Positions 18,186 to 26,535 of a stretch of DNA of 64,000 bases are shown in pieces. The DNA is from an uncultured Christensenella sp. (GTDB lineage Bacteria > Bacillota > Clostridia > Christensenellales > Borkfalkiaceae), in assembly GCA_910578565.1 (NCBI GenBank), contig CAJTQF010000001.1, positions 124,001 through 188,000 on the forward strand, written 5' to 3'. Each line of letters opens with the position of its first letter. The first letter of the stretch is position 1. Position numbers and translations under genes: made by a program. Below the pieces are notes generated by a model. That model was not told where the DNA came from. It searched no databases and was given only the letters and a program-made list of their open reading frames with translations.

Positions 18186-18191
18186 TATAAT
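18163..18191 (+). promoter_or_regulatory. consensus promoter of rpsF-ssb-rpsR
   Basis: TTGACA (18163-18168), 17 bases, TATAAT (18186-18191): both hexamers match the sigma-A consensus exactly. Confidence 0.85.
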
Positions 18192-18202
18192 AAAATAACC
18201 TT

Positions 18203-18240
18203 GCATACCGTAGGTGGTATGCCGATTAAGTCCGGGAGGT
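18203..18240 (+). promoter_or_regulatory. probable S6:S18 autoregulatory leader
   Basis: GCATACC and GGTATGC form a hairpin with loop GTAGGT, followed by CCG, in the short leader of rpsF. An S6:S18-binding leader with a CCG element next to a stem is widespread in bacteria, so feedback repression of this operon by the S6-S18 complex is likely. The match is by eye. Confidence 0.5.
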
Positions 18241-18247
18241 GAAAAAT

Positions 18248-18532
18248 ATGAAAACTTACGAAATGCTTTACGTTTTGGACAACGCTGTTTCCGACGAAGG
18301 AAAAGAAGCGCACGTCAAAAAGTTTGAAGACGTTGTTACGTCTTCGGGCGGTAAAGTCATTACCACAGACAAGTGGGGCGCAAAGAAGTTGGCTTATCCC
18401 ATCAATTATAAGACCGACGGTTATTACGTTTTAATGACTTTTGAAGCGGAAGGTTCGGTAGTGAAAGAACTTGACAGAGTTGCAGGTCTTTCAACCGAAG
18501 TTTTGAGAGTTGTAACCACATCAAAGAATTAA
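18248..18532 (+). CDS. rpsF: 30S ribosomal protein S6
   Basis: 94 residues (MKTYEMLYVLD..., KKLAYPINYKTDGYYVLMTF), the usual S6 length and fold. ATG 18248 follows a GGGAGGTG site with 7-8 bases spacing. S6 binds 16S rRNA together with S18, whose gene is third in this operon. First gene of rpsF-ssb-rpsR, the standard order in Bacillota. Confidence 0.97.
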   Translation: MKTYEMLYVLDNAVSDEGKEAHVKKFEDVVTSSGGKVITTDKWGAKKLAYPINYKTDGYYVLMTFEAEGSVVKELDRVAGLSTEVLRVVTTSKN

Positions 18533-18542
18533 GGGACAAAAG

Positions 18543-18956
18543 ATGAACAGAGTATTTTTAATAGGTAATTTAACCCGCGACCCCGAGTTGACCGAAACTT
18601 CTTCGGGCATTGCAATTTGCCGCTTTTCAATTGCGGTGAACAGAAATTATTCGTCGAACGACGGCGAAAGGAAGACCGATTTCTTCAATTGCGTGGCGTG
18701 GCGCGGTTTAGGCGAAAACGTGGCAAGATATGCCAAAAAGGGTAATAAGGTTGCGGTTATGGGTTCGGTTGAACTGCGCAACTACGAAGACAGCCAGGGC
18801 GTAAAGAGAACGGGCGTTGACATTGTTTGCAGCGACGTTGAATTTTTGACTCCCAGAGGCTCGCAGGGCGGCGACGATTACGAAGCCCCCGCACCCGCTG
18901 AAAAAAAGCGCGCGGCGTTACAGTCGTTTGACGACGATTCGGACATACCCTTCTAA
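18543..18956 (+). CDS. ssb: single-stranded DNA-binding protein
   Basis: 137 residues: OB-fold with MNRVFLIGNLTRDPEL, FFNCVAWRGLGENVARY and VMGSVELRNYED, then a short linker and the acidic tip DDDSDIPF used to recruit repair and replication partners. It binds single-stranded DNA as a tetramer. Ten bases after rpsF and 18 before rpsR. Confidence 0.97.
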   Translation: MNRVFLIGNLTRDPELTETSSGIAICRFSIAVNRNYSSNDGERKTDFFNCVAWRGLGENVARYAKKGNKVAVMGSVELRNYEDSQGVKRTGVDIVCSDVEFLTPRGSQGGDDYEAPAPAEKKRAALQSFDDDSDIPF

Positions 18957-18974
18957 AAATTAAGGAGATAAATT

Positions 18975-19229
18975 ATGGAAGAGAATAAAACGGCTCCCGT
19001 TAAAAAGAGCTATAAAAGAATTCCCCGCAAAAAGGTTTGCGTTTTCTGTCAGGAAAAGGTTACTGAAATCGATTACAAGGACGTAGCCCGCCTGAAAAAA
19101 TTTGTAGCCGAAAGCGGAAAAATTCTGCCCCGCAGAATGAGCGGTACTTGCGCAAAGCACCAGAGAGAACTTTCTACCGCAATAAAGCGCGCAAGAGTTG
19201 CCGCACTGCTTCCTTTCAAAGCAGAATAA
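18975..19229 (+). CDS. rpsR: 30S ribosomal protein S18, zinc (C+) form
   Basis: 84 residues. KVCVFCQEK plus GTCAKHQRE supply the three Cys and one His of the zinc-binding C+ form; the C-terminus (RARVAALLPF) is typical. AAGGAGATAA precedes ATG 18975. It ends the operon ahead of a clear terminator. Confidence 0.96.
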   Translation: MEENKTAPVKKSYKRIPRKKVCVFCQEKVTEIDYKDVARLKKFVAESGKILPRRMSGTCAKHQRELSTAIKRARVAALLPFKAE

Positions 19230-19236
19230 AATGTTT

Positions 19237-19263
19237 AAAACAGCCGTTAAAGGCTGTTTTTTT
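19237..19263 (+). terminator. intrinsic terminator of rpsF operon
   Basis: AAACAGCC, loop GTTAAA, GGCTGTTT and a run of T. Confidence 0.88.
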
Positions 19264-19378
19264 ACGCATATGTGTAACAGTTAATGCGTCCGGACACATA
19301 TGAACGCGTTCGCTTTATAAATTTGCGCATATAAAAGCGGTGTTCATATAGGGAATTTTCCACAGGAACAGAATATAA

Positions 19379-19423
19379 GTTAAAGCGCACTATACCTTGC
19401 AATTAAGGCAAGTGCGCTTTAAC
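19379..19423. other. 12-bp dyad with inner stem
   Basis: GTTAAAGCGCAC (19379-19390) and GTGCGCTTTAAC (19412-19423) enclose a second stem (CTTGC/GCAAG). It lies upstream of the lipoprotein promoter. It may be a terminator-like hairpin or an operator; no T-run follows directly. Confidence 0.45.
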
Positions 19424-19493
19424 TTTACATTTTAAATTGATTGTTGTATAATAACAGAGCGTTAAACAGTAATTTAGCGGAGAATTGATTTCT

Positions 19494-19979
19494 ATGAAAA
19501 GAGCATTTACAAGTATTTTGTTTAGCTTAATTTTAAGTGTTACTATCAGTTTTACGGGTTGCGGTAATGAATTTGCTAAACAGGAATATAATGACGACGA
19601 AAAAATAGTACAAATTGCAGACCGCTATGCAAAGAGTAATTCGGTATTTAATGCAATAGAAGGCGGCTATTCACTTACTGCTTCACGATTTGACGGGCGC
19701 GAAACCTTATGGGAGAAGACACTTGAAGATAACGCAGAGATAGAAATACAAATTGATTTGAATATTACAAGCGGTAATGCAAAAGTTGTATTTATTGATA
19801 GCAATAATGACATAACCGTCTTGATAGAACGTTTACAAAACAATTTCAATGAACTAACAACTACTAAAATCGTTTCTTTAACTAATGGGCTAAATAGGTT
19901 AAAGATTGTCGGATACGATTGCGAAGTCATAGACTTGAAAATATTATTTGACGAGCCGCACGTCGATAGCAACAACTAA
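19494..19979 (+). CDS. small lipoprotein of unknown function
   Basis: 161 residues from ATG 19494 (GGAGA about 11 bases upstream; promoter TTTACA-N17-TATAAT ending at 19452). Signal peptide with lipobox SFTGC, so a lipid-anchored extracellular protein. The body is acidic beta-rich sequence with no family I recognise. It is AT-richer than its neighbours and stands alone between two terminators, which may indicate acquisition. Confidence 0.6.
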   Translation: MKRAFTSILFSLILSVTISFTGCGNEFAKQEYNDDEKIVQIADRYAKSNSVFNAIEGGYSLTASRFDGRETLWEKTLEDNAEIEIQIDLNITSGNAKVVFIDSNNDITVLIERLQNNFNELTTTKIVSLTNGLNRLKIVGYDCEVIDLKILFDEPHVDSNN

Positions 19980-20010
19980 ATTTCAATTTAGCTTACTTAA
20001 TTACAAACAT

Positions 20011-20048
20011 AAAGAACTCCCGAACAAATTGTTTGAGAGTTCTTTATT
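20011..20048 (+). terminator. intrinsic terminator
   Basis: AAAGAACTC and GAGTTCTTT with an inner AACAAATTGTT dyad, between convergent genes. Confidence 0.7.
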
Positions 20049-20119
20049 GTTATTCGTTTTTCATTCCCTATGGGAATTGTGCTTAACATTAAGCCGCTTT
20101 TTGTTATAGTATTAATTGT

Positions 20120-23100
20120 TTAAGCAGCTTCAAGCAAAACGTAGCAGAGATTGGGGTCGCCGCTTGCCTTTGTTATGCTGTGGTTGCCTGCGCCAAGGCT
20201 GTCTATTACGATAAATCCGTCGTTGTCTTCGTCCTTGTACACGGTTCCGTCTATTTTCAACTGACCGCCCGCAGTACCGATTTTTATGGTAATCTTTTTA
20301 TCCGTGGCGGTAGTAAACGTAACGCTTGTGGCCGACTCCATTTTTAACGGCGAATTGTACGTTGTGCCGTTATACTCGAAGCTGGATTTACTGTTGTATT
20401 TACCCGAAACCGTGAACCCTGCGCCCGTTGCAAGAGCGGGGTTGTCGCCTGTAAAGATGGCAACCGTAGTCTGTTCCGATATCTCTTTAATCGCATCTTC
20501 GGCGTCCGTAAGTTTTGTTATATCGCCAACCAGAGTTTTTTGCGTTTCGGTCAGCTTGTCGTACGCGTCGCGCGCCGCTTTGACGGCTGCGGCGTCCGTC
20601 ATTTTAATATCTGCTTTTGCGGGGAGAGCGGCTATCATATCTCTTACGGAGTAGGGAGCGAGAGCAGCTTCAAGCTGTGCAATTCCGGAAGTTACTTTGT
20701 TTATGTCCGTAACTCCGCTCTGTTGTTCGGGCGTGAGCTTGTCGTAAGCGGACTTAACTTTGTTGTAGCTGTCAAGCAACGCTTTTATGTCCGTTTCGCC
20801 GACGGCGGAAGAAGGGTCCGCCAACGCGCCGATTTGGTTGTTTATCGCCAATACCGCCCTGTTTGCCCAGTCGTTTTCCGCGGAAGTAAGGAGAGAGTAG
20901 TTGGTAACTCTGTCTTTTAAAGCTGCGGGAAGATTGTCGTAAGCCCTTCTCGCGGCTTCAATCGCGGGGTAGCTGTCGTCGCCGACCGTGCCGATTGCGG
21001 AAATAAGGTTTTCAACGTTTCGGATTGAAAGGTCGTTGTAGGCGCTTTGCGCGGCTGAAAGTTTTTCGCGCTGACCGGGATAAGCCGCGTCGAACGCCGC
21101 AATTTCATCACCGTTTAAAGAGTTTAAAAGACTCTGCGCTTCGGCAATAGCCGCGCCGCTTGAAAGCGTTACGTTGCCGATAGCATTTATCGCATTGTTC
21201 AGATTTTCAAGTTTAGCCTGCGCCGAACCCGCAGTTGATCTGAATTTCAGCTCCGAAACAGTTACTTCTTTCGCGTTTGCACCCGTGCGCGTTCCCGTTC
21301 CCGAAGAAATACTGTACACTCCCGCGGGAAGAACAACGCTTACCTGAGTGCCCTTGGAAACGTAAACCGTTCCGTCTGATTTTATGAGTTCCGCGAGATA
21401 GTCGGGCGAACCCGCTTCGGATTTGAACGAAACTTCGGTTTCCGTCGCCAGCATAAATGTTATAATCTGTCCTTTGCCCTTTACAGACACGCCTTTTACG
21501 GGTATGCCCGAAAGGTTGTGGAACATTACTCCGTTTACGGTAGCGTCGTTTTTGGCGTCCGGCATTGTGATTACAAGTTCGCCGTCGTCGGGCACGGGTA
21601 CCGCGGCAGCGGGTGATTTTTGTACTACGTTTGCTTTGAAGGGAGTGGAAGAGTCTTTCTTGGGGTTATTGTTGTACCAGCCGTTGACGCCTGCAAACTG
21701 CAATACTTTTATTCTTGCCGTTATAGAATCGTCCAGAAGACAGTCGCTCTGTTTTGTCTGCGCGTTGTAATAGAACATTTCGGGGTTTGTATCGAAGTCG
21801 GCTAAACTTCTGCCATCGCGGTATACGCAACTGTTTGAAACTGCTTCGTCGCGGGAATTTACTGTCTTGAAAGTGCCGGTGTTGCCCCAGCAACCGTAGC
21901 AGGTGTTTGCCCACGATTTTACTATGCCGCCCCTTGTAAGCTGCTTGCAGTTAAAGTAATAGTTGCTTTCGCTGAAAATGAACGACGTGCCGTCAGCGTC
22001 GTGTACGTAATCGTTTGTGCCGTCGTCGGCGGTTGAAACGTAGTTGTTGTAAAAGTGTACGTTAGAGTTTCTTACGTAAGGCACGCGTGAACCGCAGTTG
22101 TTCCACCAGTTGTGGTGCATTGTCACGTTATACTGCAAATTACTTGTGGACGCGCCTATAAGATTTGTTTTATGGCAGTCCGTAAAATAGTTGTAAGAAA
22201 GGGTGAAGTACTCGCCGCGTTTAAAGTCGCAGCTTCCGTCGCCTTCGGCTTTGTCGCTTTCTGTGGGGGCGCCGCAGTAGCCGGGCAGGAAAGTATTGTT
22301 ATGTACCCAGCAGTGGGTTACGGGAGCCTTGGTAAAGTCTTTCAAAGGTTCCTGTACGTTTCCTTCCATACCTATTGCGTCTTCGGGATAGTTTTGGAAA
22401 GTCAGGTTTCTCACTTCAAAGTTTGAGCCCGCGCCGTTTGTCTTGTAATTCGTGTCGTTGTTTACAAGGTGGAAGCCCCAGCCGTAAATGGTTGCGTCTA
22501 TGCCTATGCCTTCCAGAGTAAGGTTTTTCGCGCTTATCATACGCGCCATTCTGCCGTTGTCGCCCTTGGTTCCGCCGTTTTCTTCAGAGTTATAAGCCGT
22601 TAATCCGTCAATCAGCGAAACTTTTGCGCCTTCCTGGGTTTCGTCTTTTTCTGCGTTTACGGTGCCTATGAATCTCACCGCAACAGCTCCGTATGTAAAG
22701 CACAGCTTTGTTATGCCGTAATTATTGATTTGTCCGCTGTACGCGCGGTTGTTAAGTATCCAGCCTATTCCTGATTTGCCTTGGTAAAGGTACCGGGTTA
22801 AATCAACTTTTTGTCCGTTAACATATCCGTAATTTACAGTGTTCTTGTTTTGGTCGGTGACGTAAATAACAAGCGTGTTGTCTTTTACCGTGCCGTCGTC
22901 GTTGTATGCGCCAACGCCTTCGGTATGGTTAAAATGGGCGTAGCCCGAGCGGTCGTACGCGGCAACCGAAACGTCGTTCAGTTCTATTGCGCTTGCGCCG
23001 CCCGAAGGCTGAATTTTTACGTCATAGTCGCCTGCTTTTATGCCTACTACGTCTACTCTTGCAACGCTGTCGCCTGCGGCGCGTACAAGTTCGCTGTCAA

Positions 23101-23830
23101 CGTTTATCCAGCTGTTTGCGTCCGCCGCTTTATAGCTTACCGTTGCCTGAGAAGGCGCGCCGTCCGTCCATTCTACGTAAAGACTTTCGTTATACCCGCC
23201 GTAAGCCTGTATTTTGGAGTCAAGGGGGGACCACTTTGCAATTAAGGTTATGTTTTGGGTAATAACATTGTTAAAGTCGTATTTGCTGTCTCCGAGATAC
23301 CAGCCTAAAAACCGGTAGCCCGCGCGTTCGGGAGTCACTTTAAACGCGCAACCGCCTTCTTCCACAGATTGTGTAGCAACGTCGTTGCCGCCGTCGGAAT
23401 TGAATGTTACGGTGTATCTTTTAGTTTCTTCGCCGACGGTTTTTGTTTTCCACTTGGCGTAGAGAACGGTGTTCTGCGTAATTTTTGTCGCGCCGACAGT
23501 GAAGGGAAGGGCGGTGCATTCTTCGTCCATATACCAGCCCAAAAAAATTGCGTCATCGCGCTTCGGGCTTTCAACCGAAACGGTTCCGTTTTTGCTTACC
23601 TTAATAGAAGGGTAAGCCCCGCTGTCAACGTTTTTAAATTCAACGGTGTATTTTACCGAATCGTCAGGGGTTTCGCCGTCAGGGTCGGTTCCGCCGGGTA
23701 TTTCGGTATTGCCGCCCGGGATGTCGTTGCCGGGTTTACTGCCGGTATTGCAGGCTGCAACCGAGATTGCAAACGCCAGCGATAAAACGGCAACTAAAAC
23801 CAGCTTTAACAAGTTTTTAACTGTTCTCAT
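20120..23830 (-). CDS. pectate lyase-like lipoprotein with InlB-type and helical repeats
   Basis: 1,236 residues. A lipoprotein signal (lipobox SVAAC) is followed by a Gly/Pro-rich linker and two InlB B-repeat/Flg_new modules (residues 60-205, FLGWYMDEECT and FLGWYLGDSKY). Residues 290-750 resemble a family-1 pectate lyase parallel beta-helix: GIDATIYGWG, FQNYPEDAIGMEG, THCWVHNNTF, HHNWWNNCGSRVPYVRNS with the Arg of RVP in the catalytic position. The C-terminal 300 residues hold about four alpha-helical repeats (AAIEAARRAYDNLP-like) plus a final beta domain. It likely cleaves plant polygalacturonan at the cell surface. Monocistronic. Confidence 0.8.
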   Translation of the reverse strand: MRTVKNLLKLVLVAVLSLAFAISVAACNTGSKPGNDIPGGNTEIPGGTDPDGETPDDSVKYTVEFKNVDSGAYPSIKVSKNGTVSVESPKRDDAIFLGWYMDEECTALPFTVGATKITQNTVLYAKWKTKTVGEETKRYTVTFNSDGGNDVATQSVEEGGCAFKVTPERAGYRFLGWYLGDSKYDFNNVITQNITLIAKWSPLDSKIQAYGGYNESLYVEWTDGAPSQATVSYKAADANSWINVDSELVRAAGDSVARVDVVGIKAGDYDVKIQPSGGASAIELNDVSVAAYDRSGYAHFNHTEGVGAYNDDGTVKDNTLVIYVTDQNKNTVNYGYVNGQKVDLTRYLYQGKSGIGWILNNRAYSGQINNYGITKLCFTYGAVAVRFIGTVNAEKDETQEGAKVSLIDGLTAYNSEENGGTKGDNGRMARMISAKNLTLEGIGIDATIYGWGFHLVNNDTNYKTNGAGSNFEVRNLTFQNYPEDAIGMEGNVQEPLKDFTKAPVTHCWVHNNTFLPGYCGAPTESDKAEGDGSCDFKRGEYFTLSYNYFTDCHKTNLIGASTSNLQYNVTMHHNWWNNCGSRVPYVRNSNVHFYNNYVSTADDGTNDYVHDADGTSFIFSESNYYFNCKQLTRGGIVKSWANTCYGCWGNTGTFKTVNSRDEAVSNSCVYRDGRSLADFDTNPEMFYYNAQTKQSDCLLDDSITARIKVLQFAGVNGWYNNNPKKDSSTPFKANVVQKSPAAAVPVPDDGELVITMPDAKNDATVNGVMFHNLSGIPVKGVSVKGKGQIITFMLATETEVSFKSEAGSPDYLAELIKSDGTVYVSKGTQVSVVLPAGVYSISSGTGTRTGANAKEVTVSELKFRSTAGSAQAKLENLNNAINAIGNVTLSSGAAIAEAQSLLNSLNGDEIAAFDAAYPGQREKLSAAQSAYNDLSIRNVENLISAIGTVGDDSYPAIEAARRAYDNLPAALKDRVTNYSLLTSAENDWANRAVLAINNQIGALADPSSAVGETDIKALLDSYNKVKSAYDKLTPEQQSGVTDINKVTSGIAQLEAALAPYSVRDMIAALPAKADIKMTDAAAVKAARDAYDKLTETQKTLVGDITKLTDAEDAIKEISEQTTVAIFTGDNPALATGAGFTVSGKYNSKSSFEYNGTTYNSPLKMESATSVTFTTATDKKITIKIGTAGGQLKIDGTVYKDEDNDGFIVIDSLGAGNHSITKASGDPNLCYVLLEAA

Positions 23831-24093
23831 TTTGTCTCCTTATCACTATGACTAATTACTTCAATTATATCACCTTAATATATTAATAGAAATGGGTATT
23901 GCAAAAAGCACTATGTTCAATATGCACAAAAAAGAAAGGTTTTTACAAATTTTGGTGATTTTTAACAATGTGTGCAAAAAATAAAGCCTTTACCGTTCCC
24001 GTACATTACGCACGGCTTGCAAATTAGTGGAAACTGTAATAAAATAATATTTGAAACAAAATACGAACATTTAAAAATGTCTGAGACGTTGTA
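23831..24093. other. intergenic region between divergent genes
   Basis: AT-rich. It should hold the promoter of the pectate lyase gene (minus) and of the DUF3592 gene (plus). No strong hexamer pair, palindrome or RNA structure was seen. Confidence 0.4.
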
Positions 24094-24840
24094 ATGGGTA
24101 AGAAAAAGAAACATATCCAAACGGATAAAGAAAAAATATTTCAGGAAGAAGCGGCACGCAAGCGGAAAGAGCTTGCCGAGACAAAACGCTTAAAACGCGT
24201 AAAGGACGCTTGGTGGCTGGTTGGTTTTGCGTGCGTCTTATTTGCCCTTTCTTTGGGATTTACCGTGTGGACAGTCGCACGGATGCACAACTTCGAAACA
24301 AACTATCTCACCGTGAGCGGCGCAGTCAGCGATTATAAAGTTCATCACGGGACTGCAACAAACGGAAATTATAGCAGAACCACGTATACTCTTGTTATTT
24401 CTTACACCGTCGGCGGACATGAGTATGAGTTTTTGGACACGGTTGCATACCGCGTACGCCCGACGGATATGATCGGCACGATGACTGAAATCTACGTCAA
24501 TCCGCTGAATCCCGAAAAGGCGAAAAAAGTAACGACGGCGGATGACCCGTCAATTGTAAGCGCAATAATCTTTCCGTTCAGTGCGGTAATTTATACGCTT
24601 GGCGTTCTTCTCCTGTTACAGGAAAAGGGAAGCTCATTCATAAAACGGCTGCTACGGATTTGGCTTCCCGTATTCCTGTGGTGTGTGATTAGCGTTCTGC
24701 TCTTTTGGACAGGGCTTCCGGATGACAGGTTTAGCGCGGTGTTTACACGTGTGGAAGGGGTAATCGGTTACGCCGTCGTAGGGGGCGTTGCAATACTTGC
24801 CCTTTTAATTGACGTGATAATAAGTAAAAAAAGCAGGTAG
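24094..24840 (+). CDS. DUF3592-type membrane protein
   Basis: 248 residues. A Lys-rich cytoplasmic start (residues 1-35, predicted coiled coil) leads into a membrane helix (about 40-62), an external beta domain (about 65-150; VSGAVSDYKV, TYTLVISYTVGGHEYEF, VNPLNPEKAK) typical of DUF3592, and three more helices. No enzymatic motif is visible and the family role is unknown. ATG 24094 has no clear ribosome binding site. A terminator follows at 24887. Confidence 0.65.
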   Translation: MGKKKKHIQTDKEKIFQEEAARKRKELAETKRLKRVKDAWWLVGFACVLFALSLGFTVWTVARMHNFETNYLTVSGAVSDYKVHHGTATNGNYSRTTYTLVISYTVGGHEYEFLDTVAYRVRPTDMIGTMTEIYVNPLNPEKAKKVTTADDPSIVSAIIFPFSAVIYTLGVLLLLQEKGSSFIKRLLRIWLPVFLWCVISVLLFWTGLPDDRFSAVFTRVEGVIGYAVVGGVAILALLIDVIISKKSR

Positions 24841-24886
24841 TTTGCACGCTAACTTTTGCCGTTTTTGAAATAATGCAATATACAAT

Positions 24887-24921
24887 AAGCGTTCGGGCAA
24901 TCGCCCGAACGCTTCTTTATA
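24887..24921. terminator. bidirectional terminator
   Basis: AAGCGTTCGGGC and GCCCGAACGCTT with loop AATC, then TCTTTAT, between the DUF3592 gene and the convergent yggS-like gene. Confidence 0.8.
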
Positions 24922-24971
24922 GTTTGCCTGAAAGTACGTATTCGAAAAGTTTTCCCTGTTTGATGTGCGCT

Positions 24972-25637
24972 TTACCGATCGTAATTCCTTGCGCCGAAAA
25001 CAGAAGTCCCCAGCCGCACAGTGTTAGCCCCCTGCTCAACGCAGAGTTCCCAGTCGCCGCTCATTCCCATTGAAAGGTACTTAAAGTTTCCGTCGTTCAG
25101 TCGGTCGTAAAGTACGCGCATATCTTTTGCCAGCTTTTGCAAAAGTTGTATATCGTCCGAAAGCGGAAGCATAGCCATCAATCCTTTTACGTTTAAAGAC
25201 GGCAGCGATTTTATAATTTTTAAAGCGTTTTCCGCATCATTGTATTCAAATCCGCCCTTGGTCGGTTGGTCGCCGATATTTATCTGCAGCAGAATATCCG
25301 AAGTAATTTGCGCTTTACCGCTCTTGTTTGAAAGTTCTTCCGCAAGACTCATTCTGTCAACAGAGTGGTACAGGTCTACCCTGCCCAAAAGGTATTTTAT
25401 TTTGTTCGTCTGCAAATGCCCTATAAAATGGCGGCGGGGGTTGCCGCAAATAAGGTCGTACTTGTCGCGGAATTCCTGCACGTGGTTGTCGCCGATATTT
25501 CTTATTCCTGCGGCGATTGCGCGGTTTATACTTTCAACCGTCTGCAATTTTACCGCGGCTACGACCGTTATATTTTCGCCGAAAGGGTTTTTATCGGGAA
25601 TTCCGGCAAAAAGGTTTTTTACGTTTTGTTCAATCAT
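24972..25637 (-). CDS. YggS-family PLP homeostasis protein
   Basis: 221 residues. It has the alanine-racemase-like TIM barrel signatures of this family: VAAVKLQ with the PLP-binding Lys, GDNHVQEF, RHFIGHLQTNKIKYL, MAMLPLSDD, YLSMGMSGDWELCVEQGAN and VRLGTSVFG. Members bind pyridoxal phosphate and buffer the free pool rather than racemise. Single gene, convergent with the DUF3592 gene. Confidence 0.92.
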   Translation of the reverse strand: MIEQNVKNLFAGIPDKNPFGENITVVAAVKLQTVESINRAIAAGIRNIGDNHVQEFRDKYDLICGNPRRHFIGHLQTNKIKYLLGRVDLYHSVDRMSLAEELSNKSGKAQITSDILLQINIGDQPTKGGFEYNDAENALKIIKSLPSLNVKGLMAMLPLSDDIQLLQKLAKDMRVLYDRLNDGNFKYLSMGMSGDWELCVEQGANTVRLGTSVFGARNYDR

Positions 25638-25747
25638 GGTAATAATTTTAAATCAACAGTAAAAATAAGTCAAACGCATTTTACCTTGCATATTAAGGCG
25701 GGTTGTTACAATATATATAAAACGGTGCATTTTCAGCCATACTATTA

Positions 25748-25776
25748 TTGACATTAAAATAAAGCCGTGTTAAAAT
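25748..25776 (+). promoter_or_regulatory. promoter of the left-handed beta-helix gene
   Basis: TTGACA (25748-25753), 17 bases, TAAAAT (25771-25776). Transcription should start near 25783, which excludes the GTG at 25767 as start codon. Confidence 0.75.
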
Positions 25777-25793
25777 ATTTCCGTAAAACGGAA

Positions 25794-26468
25794 ATGTTGA
25801 CGCGGCGTAGCGCGGTGTATATGTTTTACAATCTGTTTGATTTAAGTCACACGAAAGCGGGAGAATATTTAAAATCATTCGACTATCCCTGGCAGGCTTT
25901 AAAGTGGCTTGAAGGTTGCATTCTGACCCTTTCAAGGTCGCTTTCGCAAAATTACAGACAGATATCCGAAGGCGTGTTTGTCCACAAAAGCGCAAAAATT
26001 GCGGCTACAGCGCAGGTTTGCGCGCCCTGCATAATAGGCGAAGGCAGTGAGATAAGGCATTGCGCGTTCATACGCGGCAGCGCGCTTATCGGCAAATACT
26101 GCGTAGTAGGAAATTCTACGGAGATTAAAAACTCTGTTCTTTTCGACGGGGTTCAGGTTCCGCACTTCAACTACGTAGGCGACAGTATTCTGGGGCGCGG
26201 CGCGCATTTGGGCGCGGGCGCAATAACGTCAAACGTAAAGTCCGACCGCTCGCCCGTTGACGTCAGAGACGGGCAAAACGTAATACATACAAACCTTATA
26301 AAATTGGGCGCAATGGTCGGCGATTATGCCGAAATAGGCTGTAACTCAGTGCTTAACCCTGGCGCGGTAGTGGGCAGGGGGGCTACGGTATATCCGCTTT
26401 CAAGCGTGCGCGGCACTGTGCCTGAAAATTGCATTTACAAATGCGGCGAAGTAACGCCGAAAAAATAA
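25794..26468 (+). CDS. left-handed beta-helix acyl/nucleotidyl-transferase-like protein
   Basis: 224 residues from ATG 25794. After a helical N-terminus the body is a run of hexapeptide repeats (IIGEGS, LIGKYC, VVGNST, LGAGAI, MVGDYAEIGCNSVLNPGAVVG), the left-handed beta-helix of GlmU-like acetyltransferases. It resembles the C-terminal half of nucleotide-sugar pyrophosphorylases without the catalytic N-terminal domain. SVKSDRSPVDV-like loops follow GlmU order (NYVGDS, GAGAITSNVKSD). The likely role is in sugar-nucleotide or envelope precursor metabolism; substrate unknown. The leader is only about ten bases. Confidence 0.75.
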   Translation: MLTRRSAVYMFYNLFDLSHTKAGEYLKSFDYPWQALKWLEGCILTLSRSLSQNYRQISEGVFVHKSAKIAATAQVCAPCIIGEGSEIRHCAFIRGSALIGKYCVVGNSTEIKNSVLFDGVQVPHFNYVGDSILGRGAHLGAGAITSNVKSDRSPVDVRDGQNVIHTNLIKLGAMVGDYAEIGCNSVLNPGAVVGRGATVYPLSSVRGTVPENCIYKCGEVTPKK

Positions 26469-26502
26469 ATTATGAAATCACGCAAAATCTGCGTCGATAA
26501 AA

Positions 26503-26535
26503 AAGGAGACCGTTTATTCGGTCTCCTTATATTTT
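26503..26535. terminator. bidirectional terminator
   Basis: AAGGAGACCG, loop TTTATT, CGGTCTCCTT, AT and T5; it overlaps the end of the convergent O-antigen ligase-like gene. Confidence 0.8.

Noticed and set aside
22811..23785. Plus-strand ORFs opposite the pectate lyase gene
   Set aside because: Antisense frames of a long, clearly coding gene with a signal peptide and family motifs.
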